Shown here in pieces: positions 32,728 to 44,165 of a stretch of DNA of 64,000 nucleotides. The stretch covers positions 1,364,001-1,428,000 of the forward strand of contig JBLDXI010000042.1 of the NCBI GenBank assembly GCA_047495785.1. The letters run 5' to 3'. Below the pieces are notes generated by a model, which saw nothing but the letters and a program-made list of their open reading frames with translations, did no database searches and was not told where the DNA came from. Every line of letters starts with the position of its first letter. The first letter of the stretch is position 1. Both the position numbers and the translations under genes were made by a program. The stretch comes from Lepidodermella squamata (Eukaryota > Gastrotricha).

Positions 32728-35365
32728 ATGCATTTTTTGCCAATGATTGGCCTGCTCATAGGGTCTATACCGCCAACTGGTGCTCAGAAAACCTACAACT
32801 TATCACTGCTGGCGCTTATGGGTTTCACCGGCAATCCACCAGCAACAGGCGTGGCCTGTAAAATTGCCTGCGATATAGCTGTTAACGCCGTGAACAACCA
32901 ATCGGGGATTCTACCCGACTACCGCATCGTAATGCAATACGAGGATGAAGCTGCTGGAATACTTGCAGCCAGGGTCGGAGTGAGCTACAGCCGTAGTTAC
33001 GAAAATCAACAGAAACCGAACGCATTTCAGTCACCCGTCATTGCAGGTCCGAACTTTTCGAATGGCTGCAAGATTCTCGGCCCGGCTTTGCACGAAATCA
33101 ACTCCGTCGGCGTCACTAGATCGTGCTCGGCTTCTTTTCTCACCGATAGAAATATCTATCGCAATTTGTACCTTATGCGATCAACAGCTGGATTTGTCAC
33201 GTTCGCTCAAATGCGTTTCATTAAAGATGTTGGGAAGTGGCAGCGCATTGGAATCATAACGAATGTTGGAAGTTTTTCGGATTACACTTCCGCCGCGATT
33301 CTACAACGTCTTTCCCTCGATCAGGGAAATGTCTCGGTGCCGTATTTCGACATAGTAGCTGAAATGGATGACGAGTACTTTGTGGCGATGAAGAAGAGTG
33401 ATGTCAGGGTTTTTGTAGTCACTACAGCAACTGGCCGGCTTGTATGGAGGTTTTTCTGTCAAGCTTACAAATTCGGTATCACTGGGCCGCGGTACGCTTT
33501 CATTCTTTTGGGGATAGTTTTCAGTGACCCTACAACTCTGCCGGACCCGGTGGTGCCTCAATGTCGTCGAGCTGTGGTAACTGAGCAAATGAAAGTAAGT
33601 TGACCTGCTAGCTTCTGAATACCCTCTAGATCTATTCTAGCTGAAACCCCTGAAAGTCGCACACTCTGTCGATTGTAGACTTTACCTAAGGAAAAAATGT
33701 CGGGTGTCTCAGGTGTGGAAAATAATTGAGCATTGTGCTTCGGAAACCCGACCTGATAGACGCGCCTTTAATTGCAGCTTTTAGTTTAAAACGCATGAAA
33801 ACACGGCTTACTCACCCCCACTGTTTCCGCCCTAGGTTGATTGCTTTCTATTTGCAATTTTTTCACAGCACGCGTTTTGGACTGCTCCGATCTTATCAAC
33901 GATGGATCCAACGACGAAAATTGTATTAGGATACAATCTGTTGGAATTCGACGCCTTGTTCGATCGATTCGCGAATAACACGAGACCTGTTGACTATGAA
34001 CAACGCGTTACCTGTCATGACAACATTCTTCAGGCTGTCCTGACACTTCACGAGTCAGAGGAAGCTCTGAAAATACAGAATCTATCACTGCGTAATATGA
34101 GAGATCAACCTGAACGCGTTATGCAAATCGTTAACAAAACGGCGCTCTCCGTCGATTATTTAGGGTTGAGGATAGGCAGGCTCAAGTATAATGATAGAGG
34201 AGAGGTCGATGGGGACGTATTGATGGTCAGCCAGTGGACACCAACCTCGGGTTACCAGATTTTGTATACAGTCCATCAATATCCTAACACTTCAGCGTAT
34301 TCTCTTTCGAGTTATTGGATGAAGAAATATCGCGATCCTTCTTGGCAAGCACAGAATGGCGAGCCACCCAAAGATGGAGCTAATTTGAAACTGGAAGTCG
34401 ACGAGATACCAAAAGAGATAATTTACATCACTGGACCTATGACTGCTTTAGTTAGCCTTGTGCAGATTGCGGGAATATCCAAAATTATCCGGATGGAAAA
34501 GTCGAATGTTCAAGGATTTTATAAACTGAAGCTCATTGGAATGATAGGTGCTCTGGTCATGAATGCTGCATCGATTGTTTTCTCTCTGCAAACATCGATA
34601 TCGCCTCTAATGCTTTGGAAGCTTAGACTTGTCCTATTAGTCCTGAGTTTCGGACTAGTGAATGGAACCCTGAACCTCCGTCCGTTCTTCATAGCGCAAA
34701 AAACTAGGAAGAAAGGAACTTCTTCGAAGGTAACTTCTGCAGAATATAGTCAGATTTCAGTTCCACACGGTAGTCCTGTTTCAACACGGGGGACAGCACT
34801 ACGGCTGATGAACTTCAAGGCTAATTGCGATGAGCATGGAAGATTCCGCCCCGGGTCTAACATGGCATTTGCACATGTGAAACAAATGGATTTGAAAGGA
34901 AAGGATGACTTGAGCTTTGCCTGGGTGCTAATTTTCACGTTGGTTAACGCTGCTCTCGTTGGATTCTGGTTACTTGGTGATCCTCTGAGGTGTGTCTTCG
35001 CGACCGAAGCTCCGGAATATATCGGTGAAGATGATCTGGTGGTTGAAACTTCCCACTGGGTATGCGAATCAGGGGGAAATCACTCGAAATGGCTTGCATC
35101 TATTCTAGCTCTCAATGCTGCTCTTCTGTTGGGTGGATGCATCTTCACTTTGAGATTGAAATTCAATAGACGGGTGATTGTTCCTGAGATGAAACAAATA
35201 TCTCTTGGCTTGGCTAATTTTGCTTTGATTCTCGTCGGTAGCATTCTGATTGTTGCTGCTGTAGACGGCATCGTTGCGCAGGAGATCACCATAGCTTTTG
35301 CTCTCATCTTTATTTCGGCTACAACGTCTGCATTTTGGGTCTACCCTCTTTATGCTGAAATTTGA
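32728..35365 (+). CDS. GABA-B-like class C G-protein-coupled receptor (787 aa)
   Basis: Two exons, 32728-33594 and 33869-35365 (2364 nt). ATG 32728 opens a signal peptide (MHFLPMIGLLIGSIPPTGA). Residues about 20-400 form the bilobed ligand-binding (ANF-receptor) domain, with GPNFSNGCKILGPALHEI, FIKDVGKWQRIGIITN and FCQAYKFGITGPRYAFI. There is no Cys-rich linker, which fits GABA-B rather than glutamate or calcium-sensing receptors. A juxtamembrane NGEPPKDGA motif precedes seven hydrophobic segments (about 470-785), with a 70-residue Ser/Thr-rich loop between the third and fourth. The protein belongs in the plasma membrane. Its paralog at 60167-62563 has matching blocks (EQMK at the intron position, then FWV/FWT). 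Ligand is unknown. Confidence 0.82.
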
Positions 35366-36299
35366 GTGGATTTCAACCTCATAGTGTCTCAAGTGATGGC
35401 AAAATGAATTGTCTGATGGTGTATTGTAACGTATAAGTATTGATAGAAAAGATGTTGTATCTATCCAGTATCCAGAAAGACTCGGAATTCGGCATTTATC
35501 CTAATTACGGACTAATATCAGCCAACGTCTAAAAGAAAACCATGGCTAGGCCTAGTGAAAATTATTGTTGTTAGATTGCAAGAAATTACTTGGCTATTTC
35601 ATCAGTGTCTCCTTATTTGACTTAACGTTAACGGTTTATATTCGTCAATGTGAAAGGTCTTGATCACCCCGGGTCCCTTGCGCAACAGATTCGCCCAGGT
35701 TGCAAAGTACAGGGGTGCTGGGGTGTCGCGACACACCAGCTCAGGGACTCGAAACATAGGAAGGCTGAAAAAACCACAGGGGGGACCCTTTGGTTTCTTC
35801 GGCTTTCCGCTGGGTGCTACAACCTTGCTAGAAAACACCTCAGCTCCCGGATCCTACATCGCACAGTGCTTTCTTCTGTTGACCGTCTGACTGCTTCAAG
35901 TCTGGGACATTCCTGAGCGGGCGCTCAGATTCCATGAGCAAATCCAAGACTGAAAACTGAAAAGAGCATGTGTCTCTTCCTTTTCTCTCGGGTTCGGCAA
36001 AAATTACAAGCCATAGAAACACGACAAATCCAAGTGACAGAAGGACAGCACGTACAGATTTACCTTGCCGCAAGTCAGTTTCAACTCTCATCTACACACA
36101 GGCTTCTCATGCCCGAACTTTTCCGGCTGTAAAAAAAAATAAAAAAATTGGCCTTCCCTTTACAAAGCTCCATGAAAAAATGCAGTGGTTGCGTGTAGAA
36201 ATTTAAACTTAATTACCAACGTGTAAGTTTTATTCAAGCTTGAGCTGAAGTTGATTACAGAAGCTGAAGCTGAAGTTGCGTAAAAGCAACTTTAATGAT
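35366..36299. other. Non-coding, containing dispersed repeat R2
   Basis: 35700-35868 is a copy of the repeat at 20308-20465 (both contain ccctttggtttcttcggct and gaaaacacctcagctc). An ORF on the minus strand near 36091-35840 starts with a hydrophobic run but is unsupported. No gene. Confidence 0.5.
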
Positions 36300-36825
36300 C
36301 AACCCACAGCCGAGAAAAAAATGTTCAAGCCTAATTTCAACCTTCAACCGGCTTTTCTAAAACCTGCACAACACAGGTTCAACTTAATTAATCGCCGCAT
36401 CACATGACGGACTTTTTGCAGGCTGGAAAAACGCATAATATAAAGACAATTGACAGTGACTGAAGCAGCCTAAATTGCTTCGTGTAGCGCAGGTTTTAGC
36501 TGGCTGTTTCTGTATAAGCTTAATCAACTAACTTGATTCAAACTTGGGCAGAAGTTGATGAGAATATAATGCCTGGACGAGGGCGTATCTTGCGCATCAG
36601 CACCTTTAATGATCAACCTACAGCCGAAGAATTTTTTTGGTTAATTGAAGTTCATCCTTAACCGGCGCACGTGTTTTGTTGGAGGGTTTATAAAGCGAAG
36701 CTACCAGTGATCAAAGCATTATTTCAATTTTCACTTCTTTGAATTCTCCTCGATCCCTAATATCGAGCTGATCTTTTCTCATATTTCTAAAAAAATTCTT
36801 ACCTACTCAAGCTTCTTAGTTCAAA
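36300..36825 (+). promoter_or_regulatory. Conserved upstream region of gene E
   Basis: It carries aatgatcaacccacagccga twice in variant form (about 36294 and 36609), gcctggacgagggcgtatct, accggcgcacgtg (CACGTG at 36668-36673) and a TATAAA at 36689-36694 followed by gcgaagctaccagtgatca. The TATA-like word is the best candidate core promoter, about 135 bp before the ATG. Confidence 0.5.
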
Positions 36826-37924
36826 ATGGAATACTTGGCTCTAGCGATTCTCTTCACCGCCAGTGGCGTAGTTACAGCTTGCCCAGCTTCGACGACTACA
36901 ACGCCCTGCCCAACGATTTCTGTAAGATCCGAAAGTACGTCTGTAACTTGTCCTAATGGCCAGAGCTGTCTCACCACGACAAACCCGTGCCCAAGTGGCC
37001 AAAGTTGCCTCGCCACAGCTGCGACTTGCGCAACCGGTCTGAGCTGCCTGAGTACGTCTAATCCTTGCCCAAGTGGTCAGAGCTGCCTAGCCACGTCCAA
37101 TCCATGCCAAAGTGGCCAGAGCTGTCTCACCACGGCGAACCCTTGTCCAAGCGGTCAAAGTTGTCTCGCAGCAGCCGCAGCGACATGCGCAAGCGGTCAG
37201 AGTTGCCAAAGCACTTCCAACCCATGCCCAAGCGGCCAGAGTTGCCTTGCGCCCACGGTCTGCCCAACCTCAGTGAGTCATGCTTATTCAGAGAAACATT
37301 AGAGCATATCCTTTCTCTACAGCCAACATTCAAGCTGTGCAAAATACCGACCACCTTGGGCGGCCCTACTATTAGAAAGACTGACGTTCAGTTCTGCGTT
37401 TCGTCCCCAGTTGAATGCAGCGTGTATATCGGCAGTGGAGTATCTGTGAGAATAGTTCAATGAGTTTTTTGCAATTCTCTGAATTTCACAAATCCTTCAG
37501 GCCAGCCCGGCAACGTATACAACTTTCGCTGATTGCTGCGCAGCTCTCACACCTTCGAACAATATCAAGTACGAAACCATCCAGTATGGTGCAACGCCCG
37601 CTCTCGCTTGCGTTGCAGCCCTCTCCCCAACGCCTTACCCTATATATGGGTTCACTGAGGAAGGAAAGCCCGCCTACTGTGCTCGGTTTCCTCATTCCTC
37701 AACTTTTGATTCAACTGTCATGGTCACCAAAACTGTGGTAAGACACTTAATTCTTGCAATCCATCATACCTATTATTGCTTTCATTAAGCCACTGCAATC
37801 TGGTTCCTCCTATGAGGCTTCGTCATTCACCGATTGCTGCCAGCTCCTCAGTGCAAGTCCCGTCAAATATACCACTATATCTATGTATGACCGCTTTTTC
37901 GAGGGATGCTACGTCAGTTCATGA
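36826..37924 (+). CDS. CPSGQSC-repeat secreted protein, copy E, expanded repeats (313 aa)
   Basis: Exons 36826-37272, 37323-37445 (123 nt), 37501-37737 and 37790-37924 sum to 942 nt. Signal peptide MEYLALAILFTASGVVTA. Exon 1 encodes seven Cys repeats instead of four; the extra units (NPCPSGQSCLATS, NPCQSGQSCLTTA, NPCPSGQSCLAAA) are near copies of neighbours, so the expansion is recent. One unit varies as CATGLSCLST. The C-terminal domain is more divergent than between A, B and C (TFADCCAALTPSNNIKYE, then exon 4 with FTDCCQLLSASP, ending EGCYVSS) but keeps cysteine spacing and exon phases. It lies 12 kb from the A-D cluster, next to a minus-strand acyltransferase. Function unknown. Confidence 0.8.
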
Positions 37925-38252
37925 ACGAAACAGCCATCACCAAACATCTGGCAACTGGAATCATAGTTTGATTGTGACACCAAACATTAAACATTTACAA
38001 TATCTGCTGATTCTTCACTAATTTCATGTTTTAATCAGCGTTGCGCATTCGTTTAAAGTTAGGAGTAACATCAATTAGTGGCAGCTGCGTTGTTCGGCTT
38101 CGCAATTCTTAGGAATTAACAAAACATGGTATTCTCTCTCAATTTCAGACATAGCATAAGATAATTGTCTAAAATATGTGTTTGTTAAGAAAATAAAATT
38201 TATATCATCTCAGATTCCTTTATTTACGGAAAAAACTGAAAAATATACATCT
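37925..38252. other. Intergenic between gene E and the acyltransferase
   Basis: AT-rich, with an AATAAA at about 38193 on the plus strand and a complementary polyadenylation word near 38218 for the minus-strand gene. The two genes converge here. Nothing else seen. Confidence 0.5.
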
Positions 38253-39725
38253 TTAGGATACATCATTTAATTCAGTCGCTCTACAAACTGTTTCTAAAAT
38301 GTTGACAAAGCAATCAGCCGCCTCAACCATATCTTTTTCATCAACAGTTGCAGAGCAAAAATTCACAGCCATCTCGCCCTTGTAAGTAACAATCGCAGCA
38401 TACAGCGCTCGTACAATGTTATTCGTAGATATTCGCACGGTCTCCAAGCTACAATCACGACTTGCCAACTCATCCGACCGCCCTAAATTGCCGATGGTGA
38501 ACGGCGGGAAAGGTTTCGAGAACATGTCATTAACCATCGAAAGAACGAAACGCATCGGGAGTTGTTCGAGAAGCCAGCTGAAATAGTTGAAGGCGTTCGT
38601 TTTCAGTGCATCGTGAACCTCTTGAGTTGATTTCGCCGCCAAGGCCCAAAATTCATCGATCGAAATATCTTCAGCATTAGCCAAGTCTATAGAGGGCGAA
38701 GTCATCACTGCTATGCCGTAGTTAGCTATTAAATGAGATGGAAGTGGCGATTCAGCATGCCTTCGAATATCAATTGTAGTCGATACGGGGATTGCAATTT
38801 TCCCAGCTTGAACCTTCATCGATTTTCTAACCTCAGGGCTGAGTTTGTTAAGGTAGATACGATGGCTCAGAACTAGCGCTGCCATTAGGGCGCCGTGAAG
38901 GGTTGTTTTACGTCGTTTCGCCTCTTGCATTAAAGGACTCAGCTTGGCTGAAGGGAGGTCTCTTCGAACTATTCGACATTTGTAGCTAGTTTCCTGTTTT
39001 GAATCAGCTTTCCATTGGACCCCAGCGTTGAGCTTTGAAAGGGCCTGCGCTTGCCTCAGAGCCTTTTTCCCACCTTTGAACATAAAATTCTTCCAGCCTT
39101 TTTGATTGTCCGGAATGAGGTCAACTATTGTTGGCGGAATAGAGCGAAACAATTCATCGGAGCAAGCTGGAAGACCTTCTAGGCCCAAAGCATTGGATTC
39201 AATAGACGAAACAACACCGAGAGAAAACGAAATTTCCTTCAATAGCTGCGTTACACCTTGAAGATCAACCAGCAAATGCGATGAGCCAACAAATAATTGA
39301 TAATCCCTATGAGATTGAGACGCTGACTCAGGCAGTTCTATCAATGATAGAATGACTAGGGTTTTTTGAATATTTGACTTGAAGCTGAAATGGAGAAGTC
39401 GATCTTCAGTTTCGTTGACAACATTTTCAACTTCCTCTTGATTGATTATCGTTCGAAGTTCGACCAGTTGCGGTGTTACAGTAGAATCGTATTGAAAACG
39501 AGGCGGTTTTTGCGTTGTATCAACCCAAGCGGTTAGTCTTAAATGCCGTTTTTGGACACATTTGAAGGCCTCATTTAGAATTTCCTCATTCAAGGGCTTG
39601 CACTTTCCGAGATCGCATCTCACCAAGCCATTTGCTACGACGTTAAAAGCACCAGGCTGAGGGAAATGCAAGTATATTTGATCGGCTTGAGGGATAAGCT
39701 GTACAGAGCCATTTTCGGAAGTCAT
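38253..39725 (-). CDS. Condensation-fold acyltransferase (490 aa, intronless)
   Basis: A single open frame starts at ATG 39725. The N-terminal half has the chloramphenicol-acetyltransferase-like fold pattern of condensation-domain, PapA-type and alcohol acyltransferases: LNEEILNEAFKCVQKRHLRL near residues 45-65 and, near 150, the active-site region SSHLLVDLQGVTQLLKEI. The usual HHxxxDG appears here as SHLLVDL, so the catalytic His and Asp remain while the first His and the Gly are replaced. Near residue 420, FTIGNLGRSDEL matches the conserved loop of the C-terminal half. No signal peptide is seen, so it is probably cytosolic. Substrate unknown; candidates are an acyl-CoA and an alcohol or amine. 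Lack of introns among intron-bearing neighbours could mean retroposition or transfer. Confidence 0.7.
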   Translation of the reverse strand: MTSENGSVQLIPQADQIYLHFPQPGAFNVVANGLVRCDLGKCKPLNEEILNEAFKCVQKRHLRLTAWVDTTQKPPRFQYDSTVTPQLVELRTIINQEEVENVVNETEDRLLHFSFKSNIQKTLVILSLIELPESASQSHRDYQLFVGSSHLLVDLQGVTQLLKEISFSLGVVSSIESNALGLEGLPACSDELFRSIPPTIVDLIPDNQKGWKNFMFKGGKKALRQAQALSKLNAGVQWKADSKQETSYKCRIVRRDLPSAKLSPLMQEAKRRKTTLHGALMAALVLSHRIYLNKLSPEVRKSMKVQAGKIAIPVSTTIDIRRHAESPLPSHLIANYGIAVMTSPSIDLANAEDISIDEFWALAAKSTQEVHDALKTNAFNYFSWLLEQLPMRFVLSMVNDMFSKPFPPFTIGNLGRSDELASRDCSLETVRISTNNIVRALYAAIVTYKGEMAVNFCSATVDEKDMVEAADCFVNILETVCRATELNDVS

Positions 39726-41067
39726 TGCTTAAATCTAGGCCAAAGTTCCTTAAAAATGTCTAGAAAAGAGAAAAGGAAGCCGCCTATTACAGACAAGTTT
39801 CAGCCAACAGGAAACATACGAAAACAAAGCAAACTGTGAGGAATTAGGGATATATAGGAAAAAGAGGGGAAAAAAGGAAAAAAACGTCCATTTTGAACTG
39901 GAAGTTTTAGGAATTTTGAATATTGATTCGCAGATTTTTTTCCAGCTCATGTTTTCGCTATAGATTTAACCTGGGAAATGCAAATGCATAGCTCAGCAAA
40001 CAAATCAGCTTTAAAAAACTTTGAGAGCAAAATTGTCTCGGCTTAAATTATAATAAATTTCGATGATGACCATCGTACAAAAATAAAATGGCCGAAACCG
40101 GCACTGACATGCGATCAATAAATAATACGCGATCGATTTTACTAGTAAAGCCCTGTCTATGTCGTGTATATGGAGATTATCGCTTTTACATTACACATAT
40201 ATGCAGTAAGTACTTGGGCATATAGCGCGTGTATATTTTGCTATATATTGTATATTACACACGTTGTTGTAGTAGTAAGTATTCGTAATGGCTACGCAGC
40301 AATGATGATGAATTGAATCTGCTTCTGATGCTGCCCGCTTATATTATCGACAGTTATTGCGGCTTATCAGTGATAATTTAAACTGCGAAACATTTTGCGA
40401 TTCTTGTATATATACCTCGTAATCTTACATCTGCTGAGAGAAAAGGCACATTTTTTAATAAAACGCGTACGAATATGAAAATAATAGAAGAAAAAGAAAT
40501 TTCCGAGACACCAATAACAAAGCTGTCTCAACGTTATTATTATCTAATTTAATTTGTATCAAATTTTGTACATTTCGGGAGAACAATGTTGCTTTGATCC
40601 ACGGCGCAATTGTTTTTTTTTCCAATTTTGGAAAGCTATGAGACACAACGAGTTTTTATAATGTCCCTGGGCAGAAAGTTAATTTTTTTTCTGCGGCGAA
40701 ATTGTACTATACGCACTTGTGGCAATCGATTAATGTTGACTATTGCCATCATCCTTGAATTTGCATTTTTCATTGACTCTCCCAGTAATACAGGAGTGGT
40801 TCTCGTGCATCCTCCGAGGTGTACTCGGTTGCATAGGCTGGACTGAATGCTGAATGCTGAATGCATGGGAAGGTCAAACATGAATCTAAACATGAATCTA
40901 TAATATGAGTTGACTCTGTTCTCGAAAATTCTTGGACAATAATAATGGAGATAGGAATCTTTGTGGCAAATTAACTCTACTTGAGCACCTGCTTTTTCGA
41001 GTAAGTTCTCTACAACAAAAGATGCTCTCATGCTTGAGCCTTAAGACGCATTTGCAATAATAAAAAC
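39726..41067. other. Intergenic, AT-rich
   Basis: Contains a TA-rich stretch (40160-40260, repeated tatat/atata words) and a doubled gctgaat word near 40846-40862. No ORF has recognisable content. It separates the minus-strand acyltransferase from the prolyl 4-hydroxylase cluster and presumably holds both promoters. Confidence 0.5.
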
Positions 41068-42473
41068 ATGCGGTATAATGCATCATCACTGCTTTTAGTA
41101 ATAGTATTAACCTTCATTGCTCAACAATCTTTAAGTGCGGAACCAAAATTCAATGTAAACGATATCACAAAATTCTACAACCAAGCTGTGGAAAACTTGC
41201 AAATGGGTCAATTAGAGCAGTGCTACACAAACGCTAAGCAAGCATGGCGGTTGTACAACATATCATTGGAGCTGGGCAATAAAACTCGAGTTACTTTGTT
41301 TGACATTGTCGAAACAATGTCGATTTGCACGAAACAGACTGGTAGATACATTGAAACTTTGGAACTGATAAACATACTACTGACAGAGCCGAAGCGGGGC
41401 GAAAAACGGAGGCAGGAATTATTGGCGATTGCCGACCAAATGAGAACTTTGATGAAGGTTAAACCCGATCCTTTCATTATCGGATTTCTAAGGGTAAGCT
41501 GATTTTCATTTGTCAAAATTTCCTTGGCTTAGCCTAAAAATGTAGGAAAATCGGACTATATTTGATAGAGCTAGCGAGCTACAACAAATGGAGATTGCTC
41601 GAGAGCTGGAAAGGACCTCTCGGTACGCAATGTGTCCTGATGATGAGGAAAATCTCGCCCTACTAAAAAGGACATATGAAAATCCGAAACTCTACTGCCG
41701 TTACGATGATCGGAACAAACACCCGCTATTGACCTATGGGCCTGTTAAGGAGGAGCTGTTGAGCCATAATCCTTTCATAGTTTTGGTGCATGATTTGATG
41801 AGGGATGGCGATGTTAGCAAGATCATAACCGCGGCTCAGCAGAATTTACCTCCTGTGAATACGCCGTATGATTTCAAGATCGCTCGCAACACTTGGGTAT
41901 TCGCGGAGGGAATGGACCTTATGCTTAGACGGATCGAGGCAGTCTTCGGCTTAGACAGTGGCGATCACATTGGCAGCGAACCTTATAACGTAAGTTTCGA
42001 ATTTCATTGATTCTTTGAGTTGACAAAGAAATGCATTCCAGGTGAATATGTATGGAACTGGAGGCCATTACTCGGAGCATGCCGACTACCTCAACAACCA
42101 GCCTCATTTTCTCGGTGAAAGACTGTCCACCCTACTCATTTACCTCAACGGCGTTGAATCTGGCGGTGCTACCGTTTTCACTCGCCTTGGCATCAAAGTG
42201 AAACCGGATAAGGGCGCCGGCCTGTTCTGGTACAACACCCTTCGCAACGAAACCATCGACCCGAGAACAGTCCATAAAGCCTGCCCGTTACTATCCGGCA
42301 AAAAATGGGTGGCTAACAGGTGGTTTCACATCAAAAACCAGTACCATCACAGGCCGTGTGTCGATGGTAACCCATTATGGACGCTAAATGACTTCATTTT
42401 ACCAGACTGGTTACGCGCGAAAAGGTCCGGGTTTTATTACCCGGGTCAGATGCCGCCTGATTTCCGTGTTTAA
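41068..42473 (+). CDS. Prolyl 4-hydroxylase alpha-like protein, gene P1 (433 aa)
   Basis: Exons 41068-41493, 41546-41989 and 42042-42473. Signal peptide (residues 1-23). Residues about 27-125 are a TPR-like peptide-binding domain (YIETLELINILLTEPK). The N-terminal dimerisation domain of classical alpha subunits (about 530 aa) is missing. The Fe(II)/2-oxoglutarate oxygenase domain fills the C-terminal 250 residues: YCRYDDRNKHPLL, then MYGTGGHYSEHADY with the iron-binding H-x-D, and TVHKACPLLSGKKWVANRW with the distal His and the oxoglutarate-binding Lys. All four are present. It should hydroxylate peptidyl proline, on collagen or a cuticle-like substrate, in the ER. First of three tandem paralogs; its polyadenylation word (42565) lies 22 bp before the next start. 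Confidence 0.88.
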
Positions 42474-42591
42474 TTATTGTTATTATATACCTACCTGTTT
42501 TACGGCGTCTAATGCACATGTAAAGTGCGCTCTTTATTATTTTGTTTATTACCCGTTTCTTGGTAATAAAGTGCGTGGTCGGCTCATCTCA

Positions 42592-43889
42592 ATGAAAGAA
42601 ACGCGGGTATTATTAAGCCTGATGCACACTATCATTAAAAGCGCTTTTGTGCTGCTTAGTTTCTTAAGCGTAGGCACCTCGACGGAAAGTGAGGACTTGG
42701 TTGCTTATGAAGAGGCCCTGAAATATCTGGACAAATCGGCGAATTTCGAGGCTGGTTACGCAGCTGCGAAACGGGCGTTGGAGCTGCATGAACTCGCAAA
42801 ACAGCCTTCAATCGATTATTACTGGATTATTGAGACGCTTTCGATTTTTTGCTCGAGAACTGCTCGATACTCCGAGGCTTTAGACCTCATCGACATTCTA
42901 CTTGGAGAGCCAGGATTGGATGAAGCGCGAAAAGCTGATTTGGTCAAGATTAGGAAGGATACTTTAGTTCGGAGTGATTTAACAGAAAAACCTGAAAATC
43001 TTGCGAAGGCTTCTGAAAATTACCTATTGGAACACGCGGAAGTTCTGCTCGAGCATCACTACTACAACATTTGCCGCGATTCTCTGCCGAGGCTGTTTGA
43101 GAGCCCTCGATTTTTCTGCCGTTATGATGACAGGGGACGTCATCCTTTGTTAATATTTTCTCCGGTTAAGGAGGAAGTTTTGAATTTCGATCCGATTATT
43201 GTTCTAGTTCACGATTTGATTCGACCACGCGGGATTGAATCACTCATTCGAGCTGCAGAGCCTGAGCTTGCCGATGCGAAGATCTACCAGAGTAAGGCGA
43301 AGAGTTATCAGGTCAAGTATGATAAGCGGCGGTCGAAAACAGCCTGGTTGCCTAGTGATGAATTTCCGTTGCTAAGGAGACGCATTGAGGCCACATTCGG
43401 AATGGACGCGAGTGATGGCAGTGGTGCAGAGGAATTCCAGGTTGAATTTTCCTTCGATTTCTTTAACATATATTATCATGTTTTCTTTTCTAGGTAAATA
43501 AGTATGGAATTGGAGGACATTACGTTCCTCACATGGATTACATAGCAAACGTAGACGATCAAACAAGAGAACTGGGCGATCGAATATCGACACTGCTACT
43601 CTATTTCAGCGACGTCGATGCCGGCGGAGATACAGCCTTCACTAAGCTTAAGATTCGAGTTACGCCTGAGAAAGGCGCCGGTCTCTTCTGGTACAACATT
43701 CATCGCAACGAAACGGCTGATCAGCGGACGCAGCATACAGCTTGCCCGGTGTTGAAGGGAGAAAAATGGGTAGCGAATAAATGGTTCAGAAGTCGAGGGC
43801 AACTACATCACAAACCTTGTGGAGAGACTGTTACAAGTCGATTCAAACTTCGCGATCTTGAACTACCAAATTGGCTAAAATTTATATGA
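42592..43889 (+). CDS. Prolyl 4-hydroxylase alpha-like protein, gene P2 (414 aa)
   Basis: ATG 42592 was chosen because it opens a signal peptide (HTIIKSAFVLLSFLSVGTST); the frame extends upstream to 42388 but overlaps P1. Exons are 42592-43440 and 43494-43889. The intron that separates the first two exons of P1 and P3 is absent. The TPR-like domain is at residues about 35-115. The oxygenase domain has FFCRYDDRGRHPLL, YGIGGHYVPHMDY (H-x-D present) and TQHTACPVLKGEKWVANKW (distal His and Lys present), so it is probably active. The protein ends soon after the oxygenase fold. An AATAAA lies at 43918. Donor gttgaa of the intron is unusual. Confidence 0.87.
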
Positions 43890-44165
43890 ATTATTTTGTA
43901 CATTGAATTTTATAAATAATAAAATCGAATTTAGAGATTTTTTGAACTTGTCCTCATATAGGTCTCAAAAAGTTGCCGGAACCTGTTGTGAAACCAGGCA
44001 GGCAGTTGGGGTATGTTTTCGAAAACATGCTCTTTCCCCACTCGACTAACGTGCGTCATAATGTTTTTAACGACTCTATTAGGCTTTAAGTGCCATAACA
44101 TACACTCCAAACATAAGCGGCGGTACTTCTCTCATGTAAACTATCATTTGTGATGCCTCGTTATT
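43890..44165. other. Short intergenic between P2 and P3
   Basis: Holds the P2 polyadenylation word at 43918-43923 and a small inverted word around 44015-44035 (gttttcgaaaac). No gene. Confidence 0.45.

Noticed and set aside
33726-33868. Possible exon between the two receptor exons
   Set aside because: The direct join 33594 to 33869 continues the alignment with the intronless paralog (EQMK, then FW) without a gap.
35840-36091. Minus-strand ORF starting with a hydrophobic segment
   Set aside because: Overlaps dispersed repeat R2 and has no partner exon or conserved motif.
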